DNA from: Novosphingobium percolationis
Lineage (GTDB): Bacteria > Pseudomonadota > Alphaproteobacteria > Sphingomonadales > Sphingomonadaceae
NCBI RefSeq assembly: GCF_020179425.1
Contig: NZ_JAILYM010000002.1
Location: forward strand, 682,001 to 746,000
Direction of reading: 5' to 3'
Length of the DNA stretch: 64,000 nucleotides
The notes under the pieces were generated by a model. The model did not search any database. It saw only the letters and a program-made list of their open reading frames with translations, and was not told the DNA's origin. Shown one piece after another: positions 43,495 to 51,416 of the stretch. How positions within the stretch are numbered: the stretch's first letter is position 1; every line of letters starts with the position of its first letter. The position numbers and the translations under genes are program-made.

Positions 43495-44739
43495 ATGTAC
43501 GACGACTTCTACCAGCTGACCGGTAGGCCGTTCCAGCTAACCCCCGATCCGCAATTCTATTTCGAGAGCGTGACGCATCGCAAGGCGCTGTCCTATCTCG
43601 GCTATGGCCTGGCGCAGGGAGAGGGCTTCATCGTCATCACCGGTGAGGTCGGCTCGGGCAAGTCGACGCTGGCCGCGCACCTGATGGCCACGATCGACCG
43701 CCAGCGGCTGACCGCGGCGCAGATCGTCACCAGCCGCCTCGACGGCGGGGAACTGGTGCACATGGCCGCGCGCGCCTTCGGGCTGGAGGTGGCGGGCCAC
43801 GACAAGGCGACGGCGCTCGCCAGCCTCGAAGCCCTGCTCCACGAAGAGGCGCGCGCCGGGCGGCGCTGCCTGCTGGTGGTCGATGAATCGCAGAACCTGT
43901 CGGTCGCCGCGCTTGAAGAGCTGCGGATGCTATCGAACTTCCAACTGGGCGCGCATCCGCTGCTGCAGATCCTGATGCTGGGCCAGCCCGAGTTTCGCGG
44001 GGTCCTGCAAGGCGCGCCCGAACTGGAGCAGTTGCGCCAGCGCGTGATCGCCTCGCACCATCTCGATGCGATGGAGCCGGGGGAAATCGGGCCTTACGTC
44101 GAACACCGCCTCGCCTGCGTCGGATGGCGCGGCAATCCGGCGTTCGATCCGCAGGTCTATGCCGACCTCGCCACCGCGAGCGGCGGGATTCCGCGCCGGA
44201 TCAACCAGATCGTCAATCGCCTGCTGCTGATGGGCGCGGTCGAGCAGCGCACGCGCCTGGATGCCGCGATGTTGCAGGACGTGCTGGCCGATCTCGACAG
44301 CGACGGCGGCTTCGGCACCGCGCAGGCGCGGCCCGCGCCCATTCCGAACCCCGCGCCCGCGCAACCGGGCGTGCAAGCGGCGCCCCGGCCCGCGCCCGTG
44401 TTCCGCCCGATGGCGGTGGCGGCCCCTGTCGAACCGACGATCGACCTCGCCACGTTCGAGCGCGAACTGGCCCGGCGCGACGAGCAGATCGCCGAATTGC
44501 AGCAGGCCGTCATCGAACTCTCGGACCAGCGCGCCGCCGTGCCCGCGGCCCCAGCCGAGGACGATGCCGAAGAGGATCGCGCGCTGATGGCGGCGCTGGC
44601 CGAGCGCATCACGTTGCTGGCCGAACGCCTGCTGGCGCTCGAAGGGCGCAGCGGCGAACAGGAGCAGGCGCTGCGGCACGTGCTGGCCATGCTGATCGAA
44701 TGGATCGAAGGCGAAGGACAGCAGCGCGCTGCTGCCTGA
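43495..44739 (+). CDS. XrtA-associated AAA ATPase (ExeA-like)
   Basis: This is a 414-residue ATPase related to ExeA/GspA. The family opening MYDDFYQLTGRPFQLTPDP is followed by Walker A GEVGSGKST (50-58) and Walker B LLVVDESQN (near 125). The sensor and lid part ends with GGIPRRINQIVNRLLLMG. Residues about 285-312 are a Pro/Ala linker, then a coiled coil (about 320-350, FERELARRDEQIAELQQAVI) that probably contacts a partner. In XrtA loci it accompanies the export genes; it may power assembly or remodelling at the inner membrane. Confidence 0.88.
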   Translation: MYDDFYQLTGRPFQLTPDPQFYFESVTHRKALSYLGYGLAQGEGFIVITGEVGSGKSTLAAHLMATIDRQRLTAAQIVTSRLDGGELVHMAARAFGLEVAGHDKATALASLEALLHEEARAGRRCLLVVDESQNLSVAALEELRMLSNFQLGAHPLLQILMLGQPEFRGVLQGAPELEQLRQRVIASHHLDAMEPGEIGPYVEHRLACVGWRGNPAFDPQVYADLATASGGIPRRINQIVNRLLLMGAVEQRTRLDAAMLQDVLADLDSDGGFGTAQARPAPIPNPAPAQPGVQAAPRPAPVFRPMAVAAPVEPTIDLATFERELARRDEQIAELQQAVIELSDQRAAVPAAPAEDDAEEDRALMAALAERITLLAERLLALEGRSGEQEQALRHVLAMLIEWIEGEGQQRAAA

Positions 44740-44785
44740 TCCCCGCGTGACCCGGTTTCCAGTCCCCGTGTTCGGAGAGACCCAC

Positions 44786-45631
44786 GTGATCAACGGCATG
44801 TCGGTCGATGTCGAGGACTGGTTCCAGGTCGGCGCGTTCGAGAAGACCATCGCCCGCGCGCAGTGGGACGGGCTGGAACGCCGGGTCGAACGCAATTGCG
44901 ACGCGATCCTCGGCCTGTTCGCCGATACGGGCATCAAGGCCACCTTCTTCACGCTCGGCTGGGTGGCGCAGCGCCATCCGGCGATGATGCGGCGGATAGC
45001 GCAACAGGGGCACGAGATCGCCAGCCACGGCTGGGACCATGCCCGCGTGTTCACGCTGGGGCGTGAAGCCTTCGCGCTCGACATCGCGCGCACGCGCGGC
45101 GTGCTTGAGGATGCGACCGGCTGCGCCGTCACCGGCTATCGCGCGCCCAGCTTCTCGATCGACGCGCGCACGCCCTGGGCGCACGAAGTGCTGGCCGAAC
45201 ACGGCTATGCCTATTCCTCCAGCGTCGCCCCGATCGCGCACGATCACTACGGCTGGCGCGAGGCGCCGCGCTTTGCCTTCCGCCCGGTGTCCGGTGCCGG
45301 GCTGGTGGAAGTGCCGGTGACGACGGCGGAACTGGCCGGGCGGCGCATGGCGGCGGGCGGCGGCGGGTTCTTCCGCCTGCTGCCCTACGGCGTGTCGCGC
45401 TGGGCGATCCGGCAGGTCAACCACCGTGAGGGGCGCCCGGCGGCGTTCTACTTCCACCCGTGGGAGATCGATTCCGCCCAGCCGCGACGGAAGGACGCGC
45501 CGCTGCGTTCGCGCCTGCGGCACTACACCAATCTGTCGGTCATGGCGGGCAAGCTGCGCCGATTGCTGGGCGATTTCGCGTGGGGACGCATGGACGAGGT
45601 CGTGGCGCGCGAAGCGGCGCGGTTGGGCTAG
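44786..45631 (+). CDS. XrtA system polysaccharide deacetylase (NodB + DUF3473)
   Basis: This 281-residue NodB-type carbohydrate esterase removes acetyl groups from the polymer. Motif 1 is SVDVEDW (7-13), the metal His residues are in ASHGWDH (79-85), motif 3 is GYRAPSFSI, and the C-terminal DUF3473 region includes AFYFHPWEID. No signal peptide is visible, so it may act on lipid-linked intermediates or cross by another route. I chose the GTG with GGAG 8 bp upstream, which gives the family start INGMSVDVEDWF; a GTG 39 bp earlier lacks a ribosome site. It is cotranscribed with the ATPase. Confidence 0.88.
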   Translation: MINGMSVDVEDWFQVGAFEKTIARAQWDGLERRVERNCDAILGLFADTGIKATFFTLGWVAQRHPAMMRRIAQQGHEIASHGWDHARVFTLGREAFALDIARTRGVLEDATGCAVTGYRAPSFSIDARTPWAHEVLAEHGYAYSSSVAPIAHDHYGWREAPRFAFRPVSGAGLVEVPVTTAELAGRRMAAGGGGFFRLLPYGVSRWAIRQVNHREGRPAAFYFHPWEIDSAQPRRKDAPLRSRLRHYTNLSVMAGKLRRLLGDFAWGRMDEVVAREAARLG

Positions 45632-45635
45632 GGGC

Positions 45636-46679
45636 ATGGCCGGGCGAATCACCGTGCGCGCGGCTGGCCCCGGCGACGCAGGCGTCCTGATGGCGCTCGC
45701 AGCCGGGCCGGATGCCAGCGCCTTCCACCGCCCGGAATGGCAGGCGGCGGTGGAACGCGCGACCGGGCACGAGGCCGTGACCCTGCTGGCCGAACAGGCG
45801 GGGCAGGCCATCGCCGCGCTACCGCTCCATGTCGTGCATTCGCCGCTGTTCGGGCGTGCGCTGGTCTCCACCGGCTTTGCCGTCGGCGGTGGCATGATCG
45901 GTGCCGAGGCGGCGGCGCAATCGCTCTATGATGCCGCCTGCGAACTAGCGGTGCGGCGCCATTGCCCCACGCTGGAACTACGCGGCGGGCCGCTGCCGGT
46001 GGGCGAAGGCTGGCACGTCAAGACCGACAGCCACGCCGGGTTCGTCGCGCCGCTCGCCACTGACGACGAGGCGCAACTGCTGGCCGTGCCGCGCAAGCAG
46101 CGCGCCGAAGTGCGCAAGGGGCTGGCGCATGGCATGGAGGTGCGCGTCGGCACCGACGCGCAGGATCGGTCGATGCACTATCGCGTCTATGCCGAATCGG
46201 TTCGCAACCTCGGCACCCCGGTGTTCCCGCGCGCGCTGTTCGATGCGGTGCTCAATGGCTTCGGCGCGGATGCGGACATACTGACGGTGCTGCACGAAGG
46301 CGCGCCGGTGGCGAGTGTGCTGAGCCTTTATCATCAGGGCGCCGTCCTGCCGTATTGGGGCGGTGGCGTTCATGCCGCGCGGGCGCTACGGGCAAACGAC
46401 GTGATGTACCATGCGCTGATGAACCACGCGCGCCGACGCGGCTGCGATCGTTTCGACTTCGGGCGCTCGAAGGTCGATAGCGGCGCCTACCACTTCAAGC
46501 GCAACTGGGGGTTTTCGCCCCAGCCGCTCGCCTATGCGCACTGGACTGCCGATGGCGCGGCCCCGCGCGACGTCAATCCGCTGAGCCCGCGCTATCAGGC
46601 GCGGATCGCGCTGTGGCGAAAGCTGCCGCTGGGTTTCGCCAACCGGATCGGCCCATGGATCGCGCGGGGGCTTGCGTGA
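45636..46679 (+). CDS. FemAB family protein, XrtA/PEP-CTERM-associated
   Basis: This is a 347-residue FemAB-like protein with two GNAT-type folds. Blocks typical of the XrtA family are FHRPEWQAAVERATGHE, LLAVPRKQRAEVRKGLAHG, FPRALFDAVLNGFG and FDFGRSKVDSGAYHFKRNWG. FemAB relatives transfer amino acids from aminoacyl-tRNA to peptidoglycan precursors; here the acceptor may be the EPS or its lipid carrier. A second acyltransferase of related fold lies at the left end of the locus. It starts four bases after the deacetylase stop. Confidence 0.87.
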   Translation: MAGRITVRAAGPGDAGVLMALAAGPDASAFHRPEWQAAVERATGHEAVTLLAEQAGQAIAALPLHVVHSPLFGRALVSTGFAVGGGMIGAEAAAQSLYDAACELAVRRHCPTLELRGGPLPVGEGWHVKTDSHAGFVAPLATDDEAQLLAVPRKQRAEVRKGLAHGMEVRVGTDAQDRSMHYRVYAESVRNLGTPVFPRALFDAVLNGFGADADILTVLHEGAPVASVLSLYHQGAVLPYWGGGVHAARALRANDVMYHALMNHARRRGCDRFDFGRSKVDSGAYHFKRNWGFSPQPLAYAHWTADGAAPRDVNPLSPRYQARIALWRKLPLGFANRIGPWIARGLA

Positions 46680-46689
46680 TGGTGCCGGC

Positions 46690-47889
46690 ATGAGCGAAGT
46701 CCTGTTCCTCGCCCATCGCGTGCCGTTTCCGCCCGATCGCGGCGACCGCATCCGTTCCTCGCACCTGCTGCGCCGGATCGCGGAGGCCGCCCCGGTTCAC
46801 TTCGGCTGCCTGCTGGAAGACGAGCGTGATCAGGCCGCATTGCCCGCGATCGAGGCGCTGTGCGTCAGCCACCACTGCGCCGCTCGCCCGCCGCTGGGGC
46901 GCGCAGGCCTTGCCGCGCTGGCTCGCCGCCAGCCCGTCAGCGTCGCCGCGTTCGCCGCGCCCTCCCTGCGCGACTATGTCGCGCGGACGCTGCGCGAACG
47001 CCCGATTTCCGCGATCTTCGTGTTTTCCGGGCAGATGGCGCCCTATGTGCCCAGGAACTTTGCCGGGCGCGTGGTGATGGACTTCGTCGATGTCGATTCG
47101 GCCAAGTACGAAGCCTATGCGCAGACCGCCGGGCAGTCGCGCCGCTGGCTCTACGCGCGCGAGGCACGTCTGTTGCGCGCCCTGGAGGAGCGGGTCGCCC
47201 GCCGCGCCGATCTCTCGCTATTCGTCAGTGTCGAGGAGTGCGACCTTTTCGCCTCGCGCCTTGGATCGCGTGATGACGTGGCGTTGCAGGCCCTGGGCAA
47301 TGGGATCGATGCCGTCGCCTTCGATCCTTCGGGCGTCGTCCCTGTGGCAGAGCTGGCGGGTGCTGGCCCGCACATCGTGTTCACCGGGCAGATGGACTAT
47401 CCGCCGAACGTCGAGGCTGTGACCCTGTTCGCGCGCGACGTCATGCCGCGCATCCGTGCGGCCCATCCGCACGCCGTGTTCTCCATCGTCGGCCGGGCGC
47501 CGACCGTTGCCGTGCGGGCGCTGGCGAAGGAAGACGTGCGCGTGACCGGCGAAGTGCCCGACGTGCGCCCCTGGCTTGCCGGCGCCGACCTCGTGGTCGC
47601 ACCGCTGACGATCGCGCGCGGGGTGCAGAACAAGGTGCTGGAAGCCATGGCCATGGCGCGCCCGGTGCTGCTCAGCCGCGGTGCCGCGACCGGGATCGCC
47701 GCGCGCGACGGCGAGCATTTCGTCATTGCCGACGGGGCGCAGGCCTTCGGCACGCGCGCGCTCGATCTGCTCGGCCATGCGCCGGTGCGCCGCGCGATGG
47801 GCGATGCGGCGCGCGGTTTCGTGCTGGAAAATCACGCCTGGGATCGTGTGCTGGCGCCGTTGCCGCGCATGCTGGGGCTGCCCGCATGA
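46690..47889 (+). CDS. Glycosyltransferase, PEP-CTERM/XrtA-associated (GT4-like)
   Basis: This is a 399-residue GT-B glycosyltransferase. It begins VLFLAHRVPFPPDRGDRIRSSHLL, characteristic of the exosortase-linked group, and its C-terminal domain has IVFTGQMDYPPNVEAVTLFA, RVTGEVPDVRPWLAGADLVV and VQNKVLEAMAMARPVL, which bind the sugar nucleotide. No membrane helix is present, so it acts at the inner face of the membrane. It is the only glycosyltransferase visible in the window, so the other sugar-adding enzymes must lie elsewhere. Its stop overlaps the xrtA start by four bases. Confidence 0.9.
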   Translation: MSEVLFLAHRVPFPPDRGDRIRSSHLLRRIAEAAPVHFGCLLEDERDQAALPAIEALCVSHHCAARPPLGRAGLAALARRQPVSVAAFAAPSLRDYVARTLRERPISAIFVFSGQMAPYVPRNFAGRVVMDFVDVDSAKYEAYAQTAGQSRRWLYAREARLLRALEERVARRADLSLFVSVEECDLFASRLGSRDDVALQALGNGIDAVAFDPSGVVPVAELAGAGPHIVFTGQMDYPPNVEAVTLFARDVMPRIRAAHPHAVFSIVGRAPTVAVRALAKEDVRVTGEVPDVRPWLAGADLVVAPLTIARGVQNKVLEAMAMARPVLLSRGAATGIAARDGEHFVIADGAQAFGTRALDLLGHAPVRRAMGDAARGFVLENHAWDRVLAPLPRMLGLPA

Positions 47890-49424
47890 CCGCGACGACA
47901 CCTGCTGCCTGGGACGCTTCGCGCCTGCCCGCACCGTGGCGCCGCCCGCTGCTGGCGCTGCTGCTTGCCTGGGGGGCGCTGGCGACGGTGTTCTTCCGCG
48001 ATCTGGCCGACATGGCGGGGCAGTGGTGGAACTCGTCCACTTACAACCACGTCCTGCTGGTGCCCGCGATCCTCGCCTGGCTGGTCGCGCAGCGTTGGCC
48101 CGAGCTGCGCAAGCTGACCCCTTGTGGCTGCTGGTCGGCGCTGCTGCCCTTCACCGGCGGTGCGCTGCTGTGGATGCTGGGGGATTTCTCCGGCTTCTCG
48201 CTCGCGCGCCAACTGGGCCTGGTGGTGATGATGCAGGCAGCGGTGCCCGCGCTGCTCGGCTCACGCGTGGCGGCGGGGCTGCTGTTCCCGATCGCCTACA
48301 TGCTGTTCCTCGTGCCCTTCGGCGACGAGCTGATCCCGACGCTGCAACTCGTCACAGCGCGCCTGGCCATGACGCTGCTGTCGGTGGCGGGCGGCCCGGC
48401 GGCACTTGACGGCGTGTTCATCACCACGCCTGCCGGGTATTTCGAGGTTGCCGAGGCCTGTTCGGGCGTCAAGTTCCTGATCGCCATGGTCGCGTATGGC
48501 GCGCTCGTCGCCAACGTCTGCTTCCGCTCGTGGAAGCGTCGCACAGCGTTCCTGCTGCTGTCGCTGGCCGTGCCCGTGCTGGCCAATGGCGTGCGCGCGT
48601 GGGGGACGATCTGGCTCGCCGGGATCTTCGGCATGAAGTTCGCCGCCGGGTTCGATCACGTGTTCTACGGTTGGGTGTTCTTCGCCATCGTCATGGCGGT
48701 GACCATGGCGGCGGGCTGGCGCTTCTTCGATCGCGCGGTGGACGATCGGTTCATCGACGCACAGGCGTTGATGCGCTCGCCCCTGCTCGAACGCTTCGCG
48801 CTCTGGCGCCTGCCGATGCCGGCGGCATTGTTCGGGATGGCCGCGATCCTCGCGCTGATGCTCGCGTGGGACGCGGCGGCCGGGCGCGTCGAGGCGAGCC
48901 TTCCGCCGCGCATCGTCCTGCCCGACGTGCCGGGCTGGCATCGCATCGACCTGACCCCGCAAGTGCCCTGGCGTCCGCTTCACGGGGGGGCAGACCAGCG
49001 CCTGTTCGGCCGCTATGCCGATGCGCAGGGCCATGTCGTCGACGTTTCCTACGCGCTCTATTCCGCGCAAGTGGAAGGGCGCGAGGCTGGGGGCTTCGGC
49101 CAGGGCGCGCAGCCGCTCGGCAGCGCCTGGGCGTGGGAAGGGGCTGGCCCTGCCTTCGCCGATGCGCGCGCCGACCTGATCCAGGCCCCTGGCCCGGTCC
49201 ACCGGCTCGCCGTGACGCGCTATCGTGTCGGCGACCTCGTGACCGGCAGCAATGCCCGGCTGAAGCTCGCCGCCATGCGCGACCGCCTGCTGTTGCAGGC
49301 CGAGCCGACCTCGGTGCTGATCCTGTCGAGCGAGGACGACGTGACCGGTGCATCGGTCCGCGCGTTCGAGCAGGCCCTGGGCGATGTGCCAGCATGGATG
49401 GATCGCATCGGGCAGGAGCGCTAA
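47886..49424 (+). CDS. xrtA: Exosortase A with C-terminal EpsI domain
   Basis: This is a 512-residue membrane protease/transpeptidase-like enzyme that recognises PEP-CTERM tails. Residues about 20-290 carry some eight membrane helices. The catalytic triad of the exosortase family is present: Cys192 in AEACSGVKFL, Arg237 in NGVRAW and His258 in DHVFYGW. After a ninth helix (about 312-330) comes the periplasmic EpsI domain (PDVPGWHRIDL..DVSYALYSAQVEGREAG..RYRVGDLVTGSNARLKLAAM). No protein with a PEP-CTERM tail is encoded in this window, so its targets are elsewhere. Confidence 0.93.
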   Translation: MTATTPAAWDASRLPAPWRRPLLALLLAWGALATVFFRDLADMAGQWWNSSTYNHVLLVPAILAWLVAQRWPELRKLTPCGCWSALLPFTGGALLWMLGDFSGFSLARQLGLVVMMQAAVPALLGSRVAAGLLFPIAYMLFLVPFGDELIPTLQLVTARLAMTLLSVAGGPAALDGVFITTPAGYFEVAEACSGVKFLIAMVAYGALVANVCFRSWKRRTAFLLLSLAVPVLANGVRAWGTIWLAGIFGMKFAAGFDHVFYGWVFFAIVMAVTMAAGWRFFDRAVDDRFIDAQALMRSPLLERFALWRLPMPAALFGMAAILALMLAWDAAAGRVEASLPPRIVLPDVPGWHRIDLTPQVPWRPLHGGADQRLFGRYADAQGHVVDVSYALYSAQVEGREAGGFGQGAQPLGSAWAWEGAGPAFADARADLIQAPGPVHRLAVTRYRVGDLVTGSNARLKLAAMRDRLLLQAEPTSVLILSSEDDVTGASVRAFEQALGDVPAWMDRIGQER

Positions 49425-49428
49425 GGCG

Positions 49429-51318
49429 ATGTGCGGCATTGCCGGGATCTTTCACACCGAGGGGCTGAAGCCGGTCGACCCCGCGCGCGTGACCGCCATG
49501 TGCGATGCGCTGGCGCATCGCGGGCCCGATGGCGAAGGGGTGTGGACCGCACCGGGCGTCGGCCTCGGGCATCGCCGCCTGGCGATCATCGACCTTGCCG
49601 GATCGCCCCAGCCGATGGCGTCGAGCGACGGCGCCGCGATGCTGGTGTTCAACGGCGAGATCTACAACTTCCGCGAACTCCGCCGCGAACTGGCAGCACA
49701 GGGCGCGCGGTTCCGCACCGATGGCGACAGCGAGGTGATCCTCGCCGCCTGGCAACGCTGGGGCGTGGATTGCCTGCCGCGCCTCAATGGCATGTTCGCC
49801 TTCGCGCTCTATGATCTGCGCGCGCGCACGCTGCTGCTCGCGCGCGACCGGCTGGGGGTGAAGCCGCTGTTCACGGCAACGCTCAGCGATGGAGCTGTGA
49901 TCTTCGGCTCCGAACTGAAAGCGCTGCTGGCGCATCCGGGCCTCAGGCGCGAGATCGACCCGCTGGCGGTCGAGGACTACCTGACGTGGGGCTACGTCCC
50001 CGATCACGCCGCGATCCTCAAGGGCGTGGAGAAACTGCCCGCCGGGCACTACCGCCTGCTGCGCCACGATGCCGCGCCGCCAGCGTCGGTGCAATGGTGG
50101 GACGTGTCGTTCGCCGAACGCGAGCGGGGCAGCGAGGCCGACCTTGGCGTCCACCTGCTCCACCGCCTGCGCGAAGGCGTGACCTCGCGCATGGAGGCCG
50201 ACGTGCCGCTGTGCGCGTTCCTTTCGGGCGGTGTGGACAGTTCGACCGTGGTGGCACTGATGGCCGAGGCGAGCACGGCCCCGGTCAAGACCTGTTCGAT
50301 CGGCTTCGACGTGGCCGCCCTCGACGAGACCAGCTACGCCGAGAAGGTCGCCCGCCGCTTCCACACAGAACACCACGCGCGCACCGTCGGCGCGGACGAT
50401 TATGCGCTCGTCGACCGGCTGGCGGGCATGTTCGACGAGCCCTTCGCCGATGCTTCGGCACTACCCACGTTCCGCGTCTGCGAACTGGCGCGCCAGCACG
50501 TCACCGTCGCGCTGTCGGGCGACGGTGCGGACGAGGCCTTTGCCGGATATCGCCGCCAGGTGTTCCACCATCGCGAGGAGCAGGTGCGCGGCCTGCTGCC
50601 CGCCGCTTTGCGCCAGCCGCTGTTCGGCGGGCTGGGCGCGCTCTACCCGCGCATGGACTTCGCGCCGCGCCCCTTACGGGCGAAGGCGACCCTGCTCAGC
50701 CTCGCCCGCAGCGGCGAGGAAGGCTATGCCCGCGCGCTGGCCGTCACGAGCGAGGAACAGCGCGCGGCGCTCTATTCGTCCGATTTCCTGCGCCTGCGCG
50801 GGGATTACCGGGCCGAACAGCCCTTCATCGCCCTGATGCGCAACGCGCCCGCGCGCAGCGGGCTCGACCGCGCGCAATATGCTGACCTGAAATTCTACCT
50901 GCCGGGAGATATCCTGACCAAGGTCGACCGCACCAGCATGGCGGTCAGCCTCGAAGCGCGCGAGCCGCTGCTCGATCATCGCCTGATCGAATTCGGTGCG
51001 CGCCTGCCCGAACGGATGCGGGTGCGCGGGGCCACCGGCAAGTACCTGATGAAACAGGCAATGCGGCGCAGCCTGCCTGACGATGTGCTGTTTCGCCCGA
51101 AGATGGGCTTCGTCACGCCGATCGCGCAATGGCTGCGCGGTCCGCTGGCGGCAGAGGCGCGCGCCGTGGCGGACGGCGCGGTGCTGGCGCGGACCGGCTG
51201 GTTCGATGCTGCGGCATTGCGGACCATCGCGGAGAGCCACATCGCGGGCGTGGCCGACCACAGCCGCCTGCTGTGGCAACTGGTCATGCTCGACCGGAGT
51301 CTCGCCAAGTTGTTGTAG
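49429..51318 (+). CDS. XrtA system amidotransferase (asparagine synthase-like)
   Basis: This 629-residue class II glutamine amidotransferase is fused to an asparagine-synthetase domain. The N-terminal nucleophile is Cys2 (MCGIAGIF), with LAHRGPDGEG and VFNGEIYNFRELR of the glutaminase. The ATP-PPi loop LSGGVDSSTVV is near 266, followed by GDGADEAFAGY and LPGDILTKVDRTSMAVSLEAREPLLDHRL. It would amidate a carboxylate, perhaps a uronic acid or an amino-acid substituent of the EPS. It starts four bases after xrtA and ends the run. Whether it is a true asparagine synthetase cannot be excluded from sequence alone. Confidence 0.9.
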   Translation: MCGIAGIFHTEGLKPVDPARVTAMCDALAHRGPDGEGVWTAPGVGLGHRRLAIIDLAGSPQPMASSDGAAMLVFNGEIYNFRELRRELAAQGARFRTDGDSEVILAAWQRWGVDCLPRLNGMFAFALYDLRARTLLLARDRLGVKPLFTATLSDGAVIFGSELKALLAHPGLRREIDPLAVEDYLTWGYVPDHAAILKGVEKLPAGHYRLLRHDAAPPASVQWWDVSFAERERGSEADLGVHLLHRLREGVTSRMEADVPLCAFLSGGVDSSTVVALMAEASTAPVKTCSIGFDVAALDETSYAEKVARRFHTEHHARTVGADDYALVDRLAGMFDEPFADASALPTFRVCELARQHVTVALSGDGADEAFAGYRRQVFHHREEQVRGLLPAALRQPLFGGLGALYPRMDFAPRPLRAKATLLSLARSGEEGYARALAVTSEEQRAALYSSDFLRLRGDYRAEQPFIALMRNAPARSGLDRAQYADLKFYLPGDILTKVDRTSMAVSLEAREPLLDHRLIEFGARLPERMRVRGATGKYLMKQAMRRSLPDDVLFRPKMGFVTPIAQWLRGPLAAEARAVADGAVLARTGWFDAAALRTIAESHIAGVADHSRLLWQLVMLDRSLAKLL

Positions 51319-51416
51319 GCCTTGCCGGATCATGGTTGACGGGCGGTAACCGGGGTAAGGGGATATCAACCATTTCGGACTAGCCCCGTCGCAGAAGCCA
51401 CAATTCGCGACGGTCC

